DNA of 64,000 nucleotides, taken from contig NZ_JELR01000002.1 in the NCBI RefSeq assembly GCF_000708675.1, positions 1 to 64,000 on the forward strand, given 5' to 3'. The notes beneath the pieces are model-generated. The model searched no databases and was not told the DNA's origin. It saw nothing but the letters and a program-made list of their open reading frames with translations. This document shows positions 54,455 through 64,000 of the stretch, piece by piece. Both the position numbers and the translations under genes were made by a program. The first letter of the stretch is position 1. Each line of letters starts with the position of its first letter. The DNA is from Microbulbifer sp. HZ11 (lineage in GTDB: Bacteria; Pseudomonadota; Gammaproteobacteria; Pseudomonadales; Cellvibrionaceae).

Positions 54455-57286
54455 ATGAAGCGAATGACTCGAACCACAAAACCGCTTGCAGCCGCGATCG
54501 CCGGTGTAAGCATGGCGGGCATCGGCCTGTTTTCTACTGGTGCCGTCGCTGCCAACTACGGTGAAGCACTGCAAAAATCCATCTATTTTTATGAGGCTCA
54601 ACAATCCGGTCCCATCCCTGGCTGGAACCGTAACGAATGGCGCGGCGACTCCGGCATGCAGGATGGTGCCGACAACAACGTAGACCTCACCGGTGGCTGG
54701 TACGACGCAGGCGACCATGTAAAGTTCGGTTTCCCGATGGCAGCAACAGCGACCATGCTCGCCTGGGGTGCCATTGAGAACCAGGCGGCCTATGCACAGA
54801 CCGGTCAGCTCGAACATCTGAAAAATAACCTAAAATTTGTCGCTGACTATTTCGTAAAGGCGCATACCGCGCCGAACGAATTGTATGGACAGGTGGGTGA
54901 AGGTGCGGTGGATCACGCCTGGTGGGGCTCTGCGGAAGTGATGCAGATGCCACGTCCATCCTACAAAATTGACGAGAACTGTCCGGGCTCGGATCTGGCC
55001 GGTGAAACCGCTGCGGCACTGGCTGCGATTTCCATGGTTTTCGAAAATTCCGACCCACAGTATTCAGCGACCCTGCTGGAGCACGCCAAGCAACTCTACA
55101 GCTTTGCTGATAACTATCGCGGGAAATATAGCGACTGCATCACCGATGCCACCGCGTTTTACAATTCCTGGAGCGGTTATAACGACGAGCTGGTCTGGGG
55201 TGCGGCGTGGCTCTATCGCGCCACAGGCGACCAGTCCTATCTGGATAAAGCCAACAGCTATTACGACAACCTCTCGACCGAGCCACAGTCGCCAGTGCGC
55301 TCTTACAAATGGACCCACGCCTGGGACGACAAGGGCTATGGCAGTTACGTGCTGATGTCTATGCTCACCGACAACCCCCAGTATCGCGCTGACGCCGAGC
55401 GCTGGCTGGACTACTGGACCACCGGCTATGAAGGCAACCGCGTAACCTATACCCCCGGTGGCCTGGCGCACCTGGATCGCTGGGGCGCCGCCCGTTATGC
55501 CTCCAACACCGCTTTCATCGCGCTGATCTATTCCGACTACCTGAAAGCAAACGATGCGGACAACCCCAAGGCACAAACCTACTACGACTTCGCCGTCAGC
55601 CAGATGGAATATCTGCTCGGCGACAACCCGATGAATATGAGCTATCAGATCGGCTACGGCTCTGTGTATCCCACATCACCGCACCACCGCACCGCACACG
55701 GCTCCTGGAACGACAGCCTGTCTGACCCGGTGGATAACCGCCACACTCTGGTGGGTGCACTGGTGGGCGGTCCGGATGCCAGTGATGGGTTTGAAAATGA
55801 CCGCGGCGATTACATTCTCAACGAAGTAACCACCGACTATAACGCCGGCTTCACCGGCGCCCTGGCACGCCTGTGGATGGACTTTGGCGGCAACCCGATT
55901 CCGGAAGACAGCTTCCCGGCACCGGAAGAGCGGGATACAGAATTCTTCGTAGATGCGAAGCTGAATTCCACCGGCCCGCGCCACACCGAAATCAGCGCGC
56001 GCCCGCATAACCGCAGCGCCTGGCCGGCACGTCTGACCGACAACCTGAGCCTGCGTTACTGGGTGGATATTTCCGAGCTGGTGGATGCCGGCTATTCTGC
56101 CAGCGACCTGGAACTGAATACCGCCTACAACCAGGGCAGTGATTTTACCGGCCCGCACCCCTGGGGTGATCCCGCAGACAATATCTACTACGTCGAAGTG
56201 TCTTTCGAGGGTGTGGATATCTTCCCCGGCGGCCAGTCCGATAGCAAAAAGGAATCCCAGTTCCGGATTGGCGTGCGCGAAGGTTTGCCCTGGGATCAGA
56301 GCAATGATCCATCCTGGGACAACTACGGCAGCAGCCGTGAAGAAGCGCCGCGCATTGCCCTCTACGACGACGGCAATCTGGTCTGGGGTGAGGAGCCCGG
56401 TGAAGGTTGCGGCGGCAGCTCCGGTGTGAACTGTGTTCCGGTGGCTGACGACGTTTTCGTTGAAACCGGATTCGAGTCTCAGGTGATGGTAACCCTGTCC
56501 GGCAGCGATCGCGACGGCAGCATCACCGGCTACACCGTGGAAACCTCCCCGGGTAACGGCAGCCTGAGTGGCACTGGCGCAGAACTGCTGTACACACCGG
56601 ATGCCGGCTTCTTCGGCATCGATAGCTTCACCTACACCGTCAGTGACGATGCCGGCGCTGTTTCCGCACCGGCCACCGTGACCATCGATGTAGAGTCCCC
56701 GCCCATCCCTGCGGTCAGCATCACCTCGCCGGCCAACGGCAGTACCTTTGAGGAAGGGGAAGACATTACCGTGCAGTACACCCTGCAATATGCAGACGGT
56801 GTAAACCTGTACCTGGACGGAGCGCTCACCGGCAGTGCCAATGGTGCCACCGACCTAGTAATTGATGCCCCCTCACTCGGCAACCACGTGATCGAAGTGC
56901 GCGCTGTGGACGATGGTGAAGAGCTTAGCGCTACCGACAGCGTTTCCATCGTCGTGGAAGAGCAATCTTCCGGTGGTGGAGAAGGTGTGCAGTGCTCCGT
57001 GGACACTGCCGACAGCTGGAACACCGGCTTTGTCATCAATGACATCGTTGTGGAAAACAACGGTGATAGCGCCATCAGCAGCTGGGAAGTAACGCTTACG
57101 TTTGCCAACCCCATCAGCATCGTGAATGGCTGGAACGGCGAGTTCCAACTGTCCTCTGATGGCCGCAGCGTCAGCGTCACCAACGCCGCCTGGAATGGAA
57201 ACCTGCAACCGGGCGCCTCTGCCAGTGCCGGCTTCCAGGGCGGACACAATGGCGACTTCGCCCTGCCAACCTGTAGCGCTGACTGA
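54455..57286 (+). CDS. Secreted GH9 cellulase with CBM3c-like, Ig-like and CBM2 modules
   Basis: A 943-aa secreted endoglucanase. Signal peptide to about residue 33 (AVAANYGEA); GH9 catalytic domain about 35-490 with DAGDHVKFGFP (catalytic Asp), SPHHRTAHGSWND and NEVTTDYNAGFTGAL (catalytic Glu); then a CBM3c-like domain (about 495-650, with HNRSAWPARLTDNLSLRYWVDISEL), a cadherin-like domain, an Ig-like domain (about 750-840) and a C-terminal CBM2 (SCVDTADSWNTGF-type, [10 protein letters not shown]). This theme-B layout suggests a processive endoglucanase. It is followed by a terminator and the GH5 gene. Confidence 0.93.
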   Translation: MKRMTRTTKPLAAAIAGVSMAGIGLFSTGAVAANYGEALQKSIYFYEAQQSGPIPGWNRNEWRGDSGMQDGADNNVDLTGGWYDAGDHVKFGFPMAATATMLAWGAIENQAAYAQTGQLEHLKNNLKFVADYFVKAHTAPNELYGQVGEGAVDHAWWGSAEVMQMPRPSYKIDENCPGSDLAGETAAALAAISMVFENSDPQYSATLLEHAKQLYSFADNYRGKYSDCITDATAFYNSWSGYNDELVWGAAWLYRATGDQSYLDKANSYYDNLSTEPQSPVRSYKWTHAWDDKGYGSYVLMSMLTDNPQYRADAERWLDYWTTGYEGNRVTYTPGGLAHLDRWGAARYASNTAFIALIYSDYLKANDADNPKAQTYYDFAVSQMEYLLGDNPMNMSYQIGYGSVYPTSPHHRTAHGSWNDSLSDPVDNRHTLVGALVGGPDASDGFENDRGDYILNEVTTDYNAGFTGALARLWMDFGGNPIPEDSFPAPEERDTEFFVDAKLNSTGPRHTEISARPHNRSAWPARLTDNLSLRYWVDISELVDAGYSASDLELNTAYNQGSDFTGPHPWGDPADNIYYVEVSFEGVDIFPGGQSDSKKESQFRIGVREGLPWDQSNDPSWDNYGSSREEAPRIALYDDGNLVWGEEPGEGCGGSSGVNCVPVADDVFVETGFESQVMVTLSGSDRDGSITGYTVETSPGNGSLSGTGAELLYTPDAGFFGIDSFTYTVSDDAGAVSAPATVTIDVESPPIPAVSITSPANGSTFEEGEDITVQYTLQYADGVNLYLDGALTGSANGATDLVIDAPSLGNHVIEVRAVDDGEELSATDSVSIVVEEQSSGGGEGVQCSVDTADSWNTGFVINDIVVENNGDSAISSWEVTLTFANPISIVNGWNGEFQLSSDGRSVSVTNAAWNGNLQPGASASAGFQGGHNGDFALPTCSAD

Positions 57287-57309
57287 TATCCGGTAGCACC
57301 CACAATGAG

Positions 57310-57345
57310 CATCCGACAGACATCGCGTCTGTCGGGTGTTTTTCC
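57310..57345 (+). terminator. Terminator after the GH9 gene
   Basis: CCGACAGAC (57313-57321) pairs with GTCTGTCGG (57327-57335) across ATCGC, followed by GTGTTTTTCC. It separates the GH9 and GH5 transcripts, so the GH5 gene probably has its own promoter in the short 57340-57383 gap or depends on readthrough. Confidence 0.8.
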
Positions 57346-57383
57346 GTTTCTCTTCAAATATTAATTAGAGTCTTGAAAATACA

Positions 57384-59273
57384 ATGAAGACATTGACAAC
57401 ACTTTCATTGGCCACTGCGCTGGCCGCGTCCCTCTCTGCTCCGTCATTTGCCGAGGCACTGCCGGATGACGATTGGCTGCGTGTGGAAGGCAACCAGATT
57501 GTCGATCAACAGGGCAACCCGGTATGGCTGACCGGCGCCAACTGGTTCGGATTCAACGCCAGTGAGCGGGTATTTCACGGCCTGTGGGCAATAAACCTCG
57601 AAAACGCTATGGCGGATATCGCCAGCCGCGGTATCAATATTCTCCGTGTTCCCATTTCCACGGAACTGATTTACGAGTGGCAAAGCGGTATGGCCGCAGT
57701 GCCGAGCATCAACGACTACGCCAACCCGGAGATTGCCGGGAAAACCACACTTGAGATTTTCGACACCACAGTGGCGCTTGCGAAAAAGTACGGCGTCAAA
57801 ATCATGGTGGATGTACACAGTGCCAAAGCGGATAACTCCGGTCACTTCGCGCCCATGTGGTACAACGAAGAGCTCACTTCCGAAATTTTCTACGAAACCT
57901 GGGAGTGGATGGCGGATCGCTATAAAAATGATGACACCGTCATTGCATTCGATATTGAGAACGAGCCTCACGGCAAACCCTGGGCGGATTCTCCCTACGC
58001 CAAGTGGGACAGCTCTACTGACGAAAACAACTGGAAATACGCCTGCGAAACTGCGTCCAAGCGTATTCTCGCCATCAATCCCAACGTGCTGGTTCTGTGC
58101 GAAGGCATCGAGTCTTACCCGAAGGACGGCGTGACCTGGGACAGCGATTCCAGTAAAGATTTTCACAACTACTGGTGGGGCGGCAACCTGCGCGGTGTGG
58201 CAGATCACCCGATCGATCTCGGCCCGCACCAGGATCAGCTGGTCTACTCACCCCATATCTACGGTCCGTCGGTCTACCTTCAGCCCTGGTTTGAGCCGGA
58301 CTTTACCTATGAATCCCTGATGGAGGACGCCTGGAGAGACAACTGGTTCTACCTGTATGAACAGGGAATTTCGCCGCTGCTGTTCGGTGAATGGGGCGGC
58401 TTTATGGACGGCGGTCAGAACGAAAAATGGATGACCTACGCCCGCGATCTGATTGTGGAGCACAAGCTGCACCACACCTTCTGGTGCTTGAACCCCAACT
58501 CCGGCGATACCGGCGGTCTCTGGGGCTATGACTGGAAAACCTGGGATGAAGAAAAGTACGCGCTGCTCAAACCGGCACTGTGGCAGAACACGGATGGCAA
58601 GTTTGTAGGCCTGGATCACCAGGTGCCACTTGGCAGCAGTGAAACAGGTATTACGGTAAGCGAGTTTTACGGCAATGATAATCCGGTGCTGGATATCGTG
58701 ACGCCGACTTCCGGTAGTGAATACTTGGTAGAAGAAACAATCACCGTCGCCTTCAACCAGCGCAAAAGCAGCGGTGCCAACATCTATATCGATGGTGGCC
58801 TGGTCGCCAGTGCGGAAAGCAGCCCCACCACCATTACCGCACCGGCAGCAACAGGTAGCTACCTGTTAGAGCTTGTCGCGCTGGACAGCGCGGGTATCGA
58901 GCTGTCTGCAACGGATAGTGTACAGATTCAGGTGGTTGATGAAGTGATACCGGATCCAGAACCGGAATCCGACATTGCCTGTGTACCCGGTGAAGCCGAC
59001 AGCTGGACAGACGGATTTGTACTTAACACCATCACTGTCACCAACAACGGCGACAGCGCGGTAAGCGGCTGGGAGGTCAAACTGAACTTCAGCGGGGGCA
59101 ATACCTTTGACAGCGGCTGGGGTGGCAACTTCACCGCAGAAAATGGGGGCACTCTGGTCACCGTTAGCAATCTGGCATGGAACGGCAACCTGCAGCCCGG
59201 TGCGAGTGCCAGCTTCGGTTTACAGGGTACTCATACCGGAAGCTATGTAGAGCCCACCTGTACGGCGAACTGA
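57384..59273 (+). CDS. Secreted GH5 endoglucanase with Ig-like and CBM2 modules
   Basis: A 629-aa secreted beta-1,4-endoglucanase. Signal peptide to about residue 23 (SAPSFAEA); GH5 catalytic domain about 30-420 with the acid/base Glu in [13 protein letters not shown], the WWGGNLRGV and [11 protein letters not shown] segments, and the nucleophile Glu in [10 protein letters not shown]. These features resemble the GH5 subfamily that includes Acidothermus E1. An Ig-like domain (about 435-525) and a CBM2 (about 540-629) follow; both resemble the modules at the end of the neighbouring GH9. Start ATG after an A/T-rich leader. Confidence 0.93.
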   Translation: MKTLTTLSLATALAASLSAPSFAEALPDDDWLRVEGNQIVDQQGNPVWLTGANWFGFNASERVFHGLWAINLENAMADIASRGINILRVPISTELIYEWQSGMAAVPSINDYANPEIAGKTTLEIFDTTVALAKKYGVKIMVDVHSAKADNSGHFAPMWYNEELTSEIFYETWEWMADRYKNDDTVIAFDIENEPHGKPWADSPYAKWDSSTDENNWKYACETASKRILAINPNVLVLCEGIESYPKDGVTWDSDSSKDFHNYWWGGNLRGVADHPIDLGPHQDQLVYSPHIYGPSVYLQPWFEPDFTYESLMEDAWRDNWFYLYEQGISPLLFGEWGGFMDGGQNEKWMTYARDLIVEHKLHHTFWCLNPNSGDTGGLWGYDWKTWDEEKYALLKPALWQNTDGKFVGLDHQVPLGSSETGITVSEFYGNDNPVLDIVTPTSGSEYLVEETITVAFNQRKSSGANIYIDGGLVASAESSPTTITAPAATGSYLLELVALDSAGIELSATDSVQIQVVDEVIPDPEPESDIACVPGEADSWTDGFVLNTITVTNNGDSAVSGWEVKLNFSGGNTFDSGWGGNFTAENGGTLVTVSNLAWNGNLQPGASASFGLQGTHTGSYVEPTCTAN

Positions 59274-59305
59274 TTTCCGTACCCGGGAACTAAGAGCACC
59301 AACTG

Positions 59306-59346
59306 AAAAGGCCCTCAGGGATACTTCCCCGAGGGCCTTTTTATTT
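59306..59346 (+). terminator. Terminator between GH5 and the convergent redoxin gene
   Basis: AAAGGCCCTC (59307-59316) pairs with GAGGGCCTTT (59331-59340), followed by TTATTT. It lies about 35 bp past the GH5 stop and before the convergent gene end at 59376, so it may serve both directions (A run on the left). Confidence 0.8.
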
Positions 59347-59375
59347 GCACGACTTGTGATTCAGCAATAACGAAA

Positions 59376-60008
59376 TCAATACTTGACGCTACAGCCGTAT
59401 GCACGACTCGAAGCCACCGCCACTTGCTCGCCTTTCAGTGCTGCATCAAATGCTGCGGCCACATAATTGTTGGAGGTGGGGATGACCGCGGGATTGGCGG
59501 AATCGTTATCGTCGATCGCACCGGCGTAAACTACCTGCCCTTCCGGGTTAATGATAAACATATGTGGTGTAGTCTTGGCCCCGTACGCGCGCCCCATACT
59601 GCCGTCGGTATCCAACAGGAAGGGAGCGCTTGCCGCGAGCTTGTGGCTCTCCGCCACTTCCAATGCCTGCGCCGGTTCCAGGTAGCCCTGCTTGCCTTTC
59701 GCAGAAGAGATAACGGTCAGCCAGTTGATGTCCTGGTCGGTGTACTTTTTCTGTAGTGCCTGCATATTGCCACTACCGTAATGTTTCTTCACATAAGGGC
59801 AGTCCTTGTTGAACCACTCCAGCACCAACCACTGACCTTTGTAGTCTTCCAGGCTGCGGGTCTCGCCTTTTGCATCCACCTCACTGAACGCCGGTGCCTG
59901 CTCGCCGGGGACCGCGACTGCCATTGCCAACGCCGGTAGCGCAAACAGCGCGACACTGCTGATAAATTGACGAAAAGACCGTTTACCACTTACACGCTGA
60001 GTATTCAC
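59376..60008 (-). CDS. Redoxin (thioredoxin-fold, AhpC/TSA-type) exported protein
   Basis: A 210-aa thioredoxin-like protein with a signal peptide (about 8-33, FISSVALFALPALAMAVA). The redox segment FNKDCPYVKKHYGSGNMQ has a single resolving-type Cys and the domain continues through TTPHMFIINPEGQVVYAGAIDD; a further Cys lies at the end (YGCSVKY). It acts in the periplasm. Start is a GTG with AAGAGG upstream; the longer frame lacks a site. It lies 37 bp downstream of the DsbD-like gene on the same strand, so the reductant may come from it. Confidence 0.88.
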   Translation of the reverse strand: MNTQRVSGKRSFRQFISSVALFALPALAMAVAVPGEQAPAFSEVDAKGETRSLEDYKGQWLVLEWFNKDCPYVKKHYGSGNMQALQKKYTDQDINWLTVISSAKGKQGYLEPAQALEVAESHKLAASAPFLLDTDGSMGRAYGAKTTPHMFIINPEGQVVYAGAIDDNDSANPAVIPTSNNYVAAAFDAALKGEQVAVASSRAYGCSVKY

Positions 60009-60045
60009 GATGACGCATCCTCTTGGTTGAAAATAGGGTAAAAAA

Positions 60046-62124
60046 TTACTTGTTGTCGAATAGGGCTTCAATCATGTCCGTCTTCAAAATCTGCGGCAGC
60101 AATACTGGCTCCGTTTCTCCCGGTGCATACCAGGCGTAAACCGGTACCGAGTTTCTTCCCAGCTCCCCCAGTGCCCGGGTGATTTCCGGGTTCTGGTCGG
60201 TCCAGTCGGCCCGCACCAGATACACGTCATTCTCCCGGAACAGCGCCTCAACTTCCTGGGACTCCAGCACCAGCTTTTTGTTCACCTGACAGGTAATACA
60301 CCAGGCTGCGGTGTAGTCGATAAATACGCCCTGCTCACGGGACAGCGCCTGATTGATCGCACTGCGATCATAGGGCTGCCAATTGCTGCTCTCCTGCGCC
60401 AGTGCCGCTCCTGCGGCGCCACTATGCTGCAGCTTGTTGGCGGCACCAAAACTCAATACCAGTGCCGCCAGCACCAGCCCCCACGCAAGCCAGCGGCTAC
60501 CGCGGAACCCATGGCGCCCGAGCCAGAAAGCGAACACGATGGTCAGCATCAGCATGGCCCCGATCAGCCAACCGCTTTCACCCACTAGGCGACCCAGCAC
60601 CCACAGCAACCAGATCACCGTGGCGTACAGCGGGAACGCGAGGAACTGGCGCAGGGTTTCCATCCAGGCCCCCGGCGCCGGCAAGCGGTTTAGTAACGCG
60701 GGAAAAGCGCACAGTAGAACAAACGGCAATGCAAGCCCGATGCCCAACCCGAGGAAGATCGCCATGGCGCCGTATGCCGGCAGTAAGGTGGCGGCACCCA
60801 GCGCGGCACCCATAAACGGTCCCGTACAGGGAGCTGCCACAAATACCGCCAGTACGCCGGTGACAAAAGATCCCCCGCGGCTGTTTCCGGCCAGGTTCAT
60901 CAGGTGATGGCCAAACTCGTACAGACCACTGAACGACAGCGCCATAACCCAGAACAGTAGAATCAGCCCCAGCACCACCGGTGCCGACTGCAACTGGAAT
61001 CCCCAGCCAATCGCTGCGCCACCGGCCCGCAGAACCAGCAGCAGCGCTCCCAGCACAGCAAAGGTCACCAGAACCCCGGCGGCATAGCGCAGGCCCTCGT
61101 CCAGACGCTCACCGGCGTGCTTTTCCGGGCCGACCAGGCCAAACAGCTTGATCGACAGCACCGGAAACACGCAGGGCATCAGGTTGAGAATGGCCCCTCC
61201 GGCAATGGCCGCCAGCACCAGCAGCCATAGAGGCTGTCCGCCATCCACCGGACTCGGCGCAGCAGTGGCCGCCGCCTGAATATCTAATTGCTCCAGCTGC
61301 CAGGCTCGAGAGCCATCGCTGATCACAAAACCGGTGCTGTCCGGTAAGGGCGCACCGGGCACCCGCTGGAAGGTGTAGCCGGTGGTGCTGCCGGACTGTG
61401 CAATCTGAGGGGCTTTGGCGGTCAGCAGGTTTCCATCGAGGGGGAAGACCGCCGGCGCTTCCGAGGAAGCGCCTTCACCCGCTTCCAGTACCAGCTGCAG
61501 ACTGTCGCCGTCCGCTTCCGCGGTAACGTTCCGCACAGACCAGGGAAAACCGGTATTGCCGCTGACCGCAAGCGGAATCTGCGCGGCAAACCGATCTCGC
61601 AGCGCTCTGTCGCCTTGCGGCCACACCACCTGGTCCGCCACCGGGCGCGATAGGCTCATGGCACCGAAGCCGGGGATGCAGTCCACCTTGCACACCAGCC
61701 ACTCCAGATTCACCACCAGCTCCATGCGCTCGGCTTCCGGTGTCACTGTGAACAGGTAGGCCACGTCACCTTCATAGCCGAGGTTGGTAAGGTGCTCGAT
61801 GGGTAAACGCACCGGGAACGGCCACTGGATCTCGCCAACCTTGCCGCTGGCACCGATAAAATCAAAGCGCGGTGCAGCACCGGAATCGCCAGCGTTGCGC
61901 CAGTAGACGTGCCAACCGGGATCAACCTCGAAGTAAAAACCAATGGTTTCCTCACCGGGGCCGAAGGTATCCGGCGCCAGCCAGCGAACGTTTACATGGT
62001 CGCCACTGGCCGTTTCCTGAGCGGAAGACAGTGTGCTCCAGCCCGTAAACACACTTACAAGCAGCAGGAACAACAAGGGAAATAGAGTGCGGTGCACGTA
62101 CGTATTCGACAAAAGAGACTCCAC
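60046..62124 (-). CDS. DsbD/ScsB-like thiol:disulfide interchange protein
   Basis: A 692-aa inner-membrane protein carrying electrons from cytosolic thioredoxin to periplasmic proteins. Signal peptide to about 36, N-terminal periplasmic domain with the CKVDCIPG pair, central membrane domain with NLMPCVFPVLSIKLFGLV and VAAPCTGPFMG (Cys pair in the membrane), and a C-terminal thioredoxin domain with AWCITCQVNKK. The N-terminal CxxxC-type pair is more ScsB-like than classical DsbD. Its downstream partner is the exported redoxin. A GTG start is used; a TTG 12 bases in has the better-spaced GGTGGAG. Confidence 0.92.
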   Translation of the reverse strand: MESLLSNTYVHRTLFPLLFLLLVSVFTGWSTLSSAQETASGDHVNVRWLAPDTFGPGEETIGFYFEVDPGWHVYWRNAGDSGAAPRFDFIGASGKVGEIQWPFPVRLPIEHLTNLGYEGDVAYLFTVTPEAERMELVVNLEWLVCKVDCIPGFGAMSLSRPVADQVVWPQGDRALRDRFAAQIPLAVSGNTGFPWSVRNVTAEADGDSLQLVLEAGEGASSEAPAVFPLDGNLLTAKAPQIAQSGSTTGYTFQRVPGAPLPDSTGFVISDGSRAWQLEQLDIQAAATAAPSPVDGGQPLWLLVLAAIAGGAILNLMPCVFPVLSIKLFGLVGPEKHAGERLDEGLRYAAGVLVTFAVLGALLLVLRAGGAAIGWGFQLQSAPVVLGLILLFWVMALSFSGLYEFGHHLMNLAGNSRGGSFVTGVLAVFVAAPCTGPFMGAALGAATLLPAYGAMAIFLGLGIGLALPFVLLCAFPALLNRLPAPGAWMETLRQFLAFPLYATVIWLLWVLGRLVGESGWLIGAMLMLTIVFAFWLGRHGFRGSRWLAWGLVLAALVLSFGAANKLQHSGAAGAALAQESSNWQPYDRSAINQALSREQGVFIDYTAAWCITCQVNKKLVLESQEVEALFRENDVYLVRADWTDQNPEITRALGELGRNSVPVYAWYAPGETEPVLLPQILKTDMIEALFDNK

Positions 62125-62136
62125 CTGACAGCCAGA

Positions 62137-62150
62137 ACCGGTCGACCGGT
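62137..62150. promoter_or_regulatory. Perfect palindrome upstream of the DsbD-like gene
   Basis: ACCGGTCGACCGGT is a fully symmetric 14-bp dyad 13 bp before the start of the DsbD-like gene. Symmetric sites of this type are typical of TetR-like repressors. No regulator gene is adjacent, so the binding protein is unknown. Confidence 0.5.
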
Positions 62151-62260
62151 CATATTGTTATACGCGCCGATCATTCAAATAGATTGTCGGCCCGGCTGCA
62201 AGGGGGGATTCGATAAGGTGAGAACGGGTGCGATAAGCGGATGCTGAGGGGAGCCGGGTA

Positions 62261-62277
62261 GCCGGGCTCAGCCCGGC
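62261..62277. terminator. GC-rich hairpin after catalase (possible terminator)
   Basis: GCCGGGCT (62261-62268) pairs with AGCCCGGC (62270-62277). It follows the katA stop by about 25 bp on the minus strand. There is no T run on that side, so it may need Rho or act as a 3' barrier. The rest of 62151-62303 shows nothing else. Confidence 0.4.
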
Positions 62278-62303
62278 GGAAAAACAGAGGGCCCGCACCT
62301 TGA

Positions 62304-63749
62304 TCACTGCCCTTTCACGCCCTTCTCAATACGGTCACCGATGTCCCTGTCCACGTTGCGCCAGTACTCGAAAGCGCGCTTCAGGACTTCTTCGGAGACG
62401 CCAGCGGAGAGGTGCCCCACGACATTGGACACCAGGCGTTCCCTGCCCCCATCGTCCATGACCTCACGCACCAGCGTACCTGCCTGCACAAAATCGTCAT
62501 CCTCTTTGTGGGGGATATAGGCAGCGTGCATAAATTCACCACTGGCTTCCCATTTCTCGGTGTAGCTATGGTTTGCACTGGGCCCTCCTTTGCTATTGGG
62601 GGCATATACTGGATCGGTAACATTGTCGACCCGCAACGCACCATCCTTGCTGTAGCTGTGTACCGGGCATTTTGGCCGGTTTACCGGGATCTGTTTGTAG
62701 TTGACCCCCATACGCGCGCGGTGGGCGTCCGCATATGAGAACACCCGTGCCTGCAGCATCTTGTCTGGACTGAAACCGATACCCGGTACCACGTTGTTGG
62801 GCTCAAACGCCGCCTGTTCGATCTCGGTGTGGAAATCCGTCGGATTGCGATCCAGCACCAGTTTGCCAACTTCGTGCAGCGGATAGTCTCCGTGCGGCCA
62901 TACTTTGGTCAGATCAAAAGGGTTGAAGCGATAGTTCGCGGCTTCCTCATAGGGCATGATCTGCACGTGTAGTGTCCAGCTGGGGTGATCTCCGCTGGCG
63001 ATAGCCTCAAACAGGTCGCGACGGTGTGCATCAGAATCCTGCCCGGCAATACGATCCGCCTCTTCCTGAGTCAGGCACTCCACACCCTGGTCGCACTTGA
63101 AGTGATATTTCACCCAGAAGCGTTCTCCTTTGGCATTCACCCACATATAGGTATGGCTGGAATAGCCATTCATATGTCGATAAGACTTGGGAATACCCCG
63201 GTCACCCATCAACCAGGTCACCTGATGGGCTGATTCCGGCGATAGGGTCCAGAAGTCCCACTGCATATCATGGTCGCGCAAGCCGTTGTCGGCGCGGCGT
63301 TTCTGAGATCGGATAAAGTGTTGAAACTTCATCGGGTCGCGGATAAAGAACACCGGCGTGTTATTTCCCACCAGATCGTAGTTACCCTGAGAGGTATAAA
63401 ATTTAAGTGCAAAACCCCGTGGGTCGCGCCAGGTGTCCGGGCTGCCCTTCTCTCCAGCCACGGTAGAAAACCGGATCAGTGTGTCGGTTTTGGTATTGGG
63501 TTGAAATACCGCAGCCTTGGTATATGCACTCACGTCCCGGGTAACCGTAAAGTGCCCGAAAGCACCGGAACCTTTCGCGTGGGGCTGGCGCTCTGGAATA
63601 TGCTCCCGATTGAAATTGGCCATCTGCTCGATCAGATAGTGATCCTGCAGAATGATGGGGCCCTGGGCGCCCACTGTCAGAGAGTATTCGTCACTGGCTA
63701 CCGGAATACCGGCGTCATTGGTCGTGCGCTTCGAGTCGTCTTTTTTCAC
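62304..63749 (-). CDS. Catalase (monofunctional, small-subunit haem type)
   Basis: Disproportionates hydrogen peroxide; 481 aa, clade 3 size. The catalytic His lies in [11 protein letters not shown], distal Asn in [14 protein letters not shown], proximal haem-ligand Tyr in [14 protein letters not shown], and NADPH-site residues follow. Start is GTG with GAGGAG upstream. It is divergent from selD. A TATCGCGATA palindrome lies 17-26 bp upstream of the start (63766-63775). A typical OxyR half-site pattern was not clearly seen. Confidence 0.95.
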   Translation of the reverse strand: MKKDDSKRTTNDAGIPVASDEYSLTVGAQGPIILQDHYLIEQMANFNREHIPERQPHAKGSGAFGHFTVTRDVSAYTKAAVFQPNTKTDTLIRFSTVAGEKGSPDTWRDPRGFALKFYTSQGNYDLVGNNTPVFFIRDPMKFQHFIRSQKRRADNGLRDHDMQWDFWTLSPESAHQVTWLMGDRGIPKSYRHMNGYSSHTYMWVNAKGERFWVKYHFKCDQGVECLTQEEADRIAGQDSDAHRRDLFEAIASGDHPSWTLHVQIMPYEEAANYRFNPFDLTKVWPHGDYPLHEVGKLVLDRNPTDFHTEIEQAAFEPNNVVPGIGFSPDKMLQARVFSYADAHRARMGVNYKQIPVNRPKCPVHSYSKDGALRVDNVTDPVYAPNSKGGPSANHSYTEKWEASGEFMHAAYIPHKEDDDFVQAGTLVREVMDDGGRERLVSNVVGHLSAGVSEEVLKRAFEYWRNVDRDIGDRIEKGVKGQ

Positions 63750-63935
63750 GTTCTGCTCCTCAGATTATCGCGATATTGGATCCGGATACCGCGCACCGGA
63801 ATCATTAGGAAACAGAGGAAACCATAGTGCACTCATGCCCACATTGAATGAACCCAGACACACCCACTGCTAAAATGAACGCCAATTGACACCAACTGCT
63901 CCAACTTACAGGGTGCGAAGCAAAATGAGACCAGT

Positions 63936-64000
63936 ATGCCAGCTTCCAATATCGACAAAGCCATTCGTCTGACACAGTACAGTCATGGCGCAGGCTGCGG
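63936..64000 (+). CDS. selD: Selenide, water dikinase (N-terminal fragment, cut by window edge)
   Basis: Only the first 21 codons are present: MPASNIDKAIRLTQYSHGAG then C and G codons, ending at the window border. This N-terminus, with the LTQYSHGAGCG segment that leads to the active-site Cys/Sec, is characteristic of SelD, which makes selenophosphate for selenocysteine and selenouridine. The ATG has only a weak GAG-rich ribosome site. It is divergent from the catalase. Confirmation needs the sequence beyond the window. Confidence 0.75.
   Translation, partial: MPASNIDKAIRLTQYSHGAGC

Overview
The window looks like a chromosomal segment of a marine, polysaccharide-degrading gammaproteobacterium, most likely of the Cellvibrionales (Microbulbifer/Saccharophagus type). 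This is inferred from gene order (tRNA-Ser, csrA, lysC, alaS; recA-recX-pncC; tesA/ybbA/ybbP; tamA-tamB), from multidomain secreted GH9 and GH5 cellulases carrying CBM2 modules, and from a fairly high G+C content. No replication origin, CRISPR array or prophage was seen.

Region 1 (1-9.6 kb) begins with what looks like a tandem array of stringent-type promoters firing leftward out of the window, probably the leader of an rRNA operon just beyond the edge. Then come tRNA-Ser(GCU) with an unusually long palindromic terminator, csrA, lysC, alaS, a HIT protein, a Trm112-like protein, glpK, recX and recA, all on the minus strand, with a LexA box before recA. Region 2 (9.6-25 kb) is mostly minus-strand housekeeping: pncC, a MaoC-like dehydratase, a prolyl oligopeptidase lipoprotein, a DASS carboxylate transporter, a PhoD-like phosphatase, MtfA (plus strand), a MobA-like nucleotidyltransferase, and the TamB/TamA outer-membrane translocation pair with a small membrane protein upstream. 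A 51-aa DUF3149-type membrane protein, missed by length-filtered gene calling, sits behind a perfect FNR/Anr site.

Region 3 (25-38 kb) carries acetoacetyl-CoA synthetase with a divergent LysR regulator, a PadR regulator with two tandem operators and a partner membrane protein, Dps, an M2 peptidase, the 4.5S SRP RNA, a double-domain pterin synthase, RsmE, and alanine dehydrogenase with a divergent Lrp regulator whose last codons are supplied by an IS3-family element. Region 4 (38-45 kb) is the accessory island: a 1596-aa Rhs/YD-repeat polymorphic toxin with a 132-aa variable tail, an overlapping immunity candidate and a second AT-rich orphan gene.

Region 5 (45-64 kb) holds a macrodomain protein, PutP, a transglycosylase-like protein, TtcA, a large cruciform-forming repeat, TesA with the divergent YbbA-YbbP ABC system, BioA, the two secreted cellulases (GH9 then GH5), a redoxin/DsbD thiol-redox pair, catalase, and the first codons of selD at the right edge.

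The cellulases have related accessory modules and probably act together on cellulose outside the cell. The DsbD-like protein with its redoxin, Dps and the catalase point to oxidative and envelope redox defence. The most promising material for novelty is the Rhs tail with its immunity candidates, the FNR-controlled microprotein, the pterin synthase whose active-site motifs are split between two repeats, and the tRNA-Ser 3'-end palindrome.
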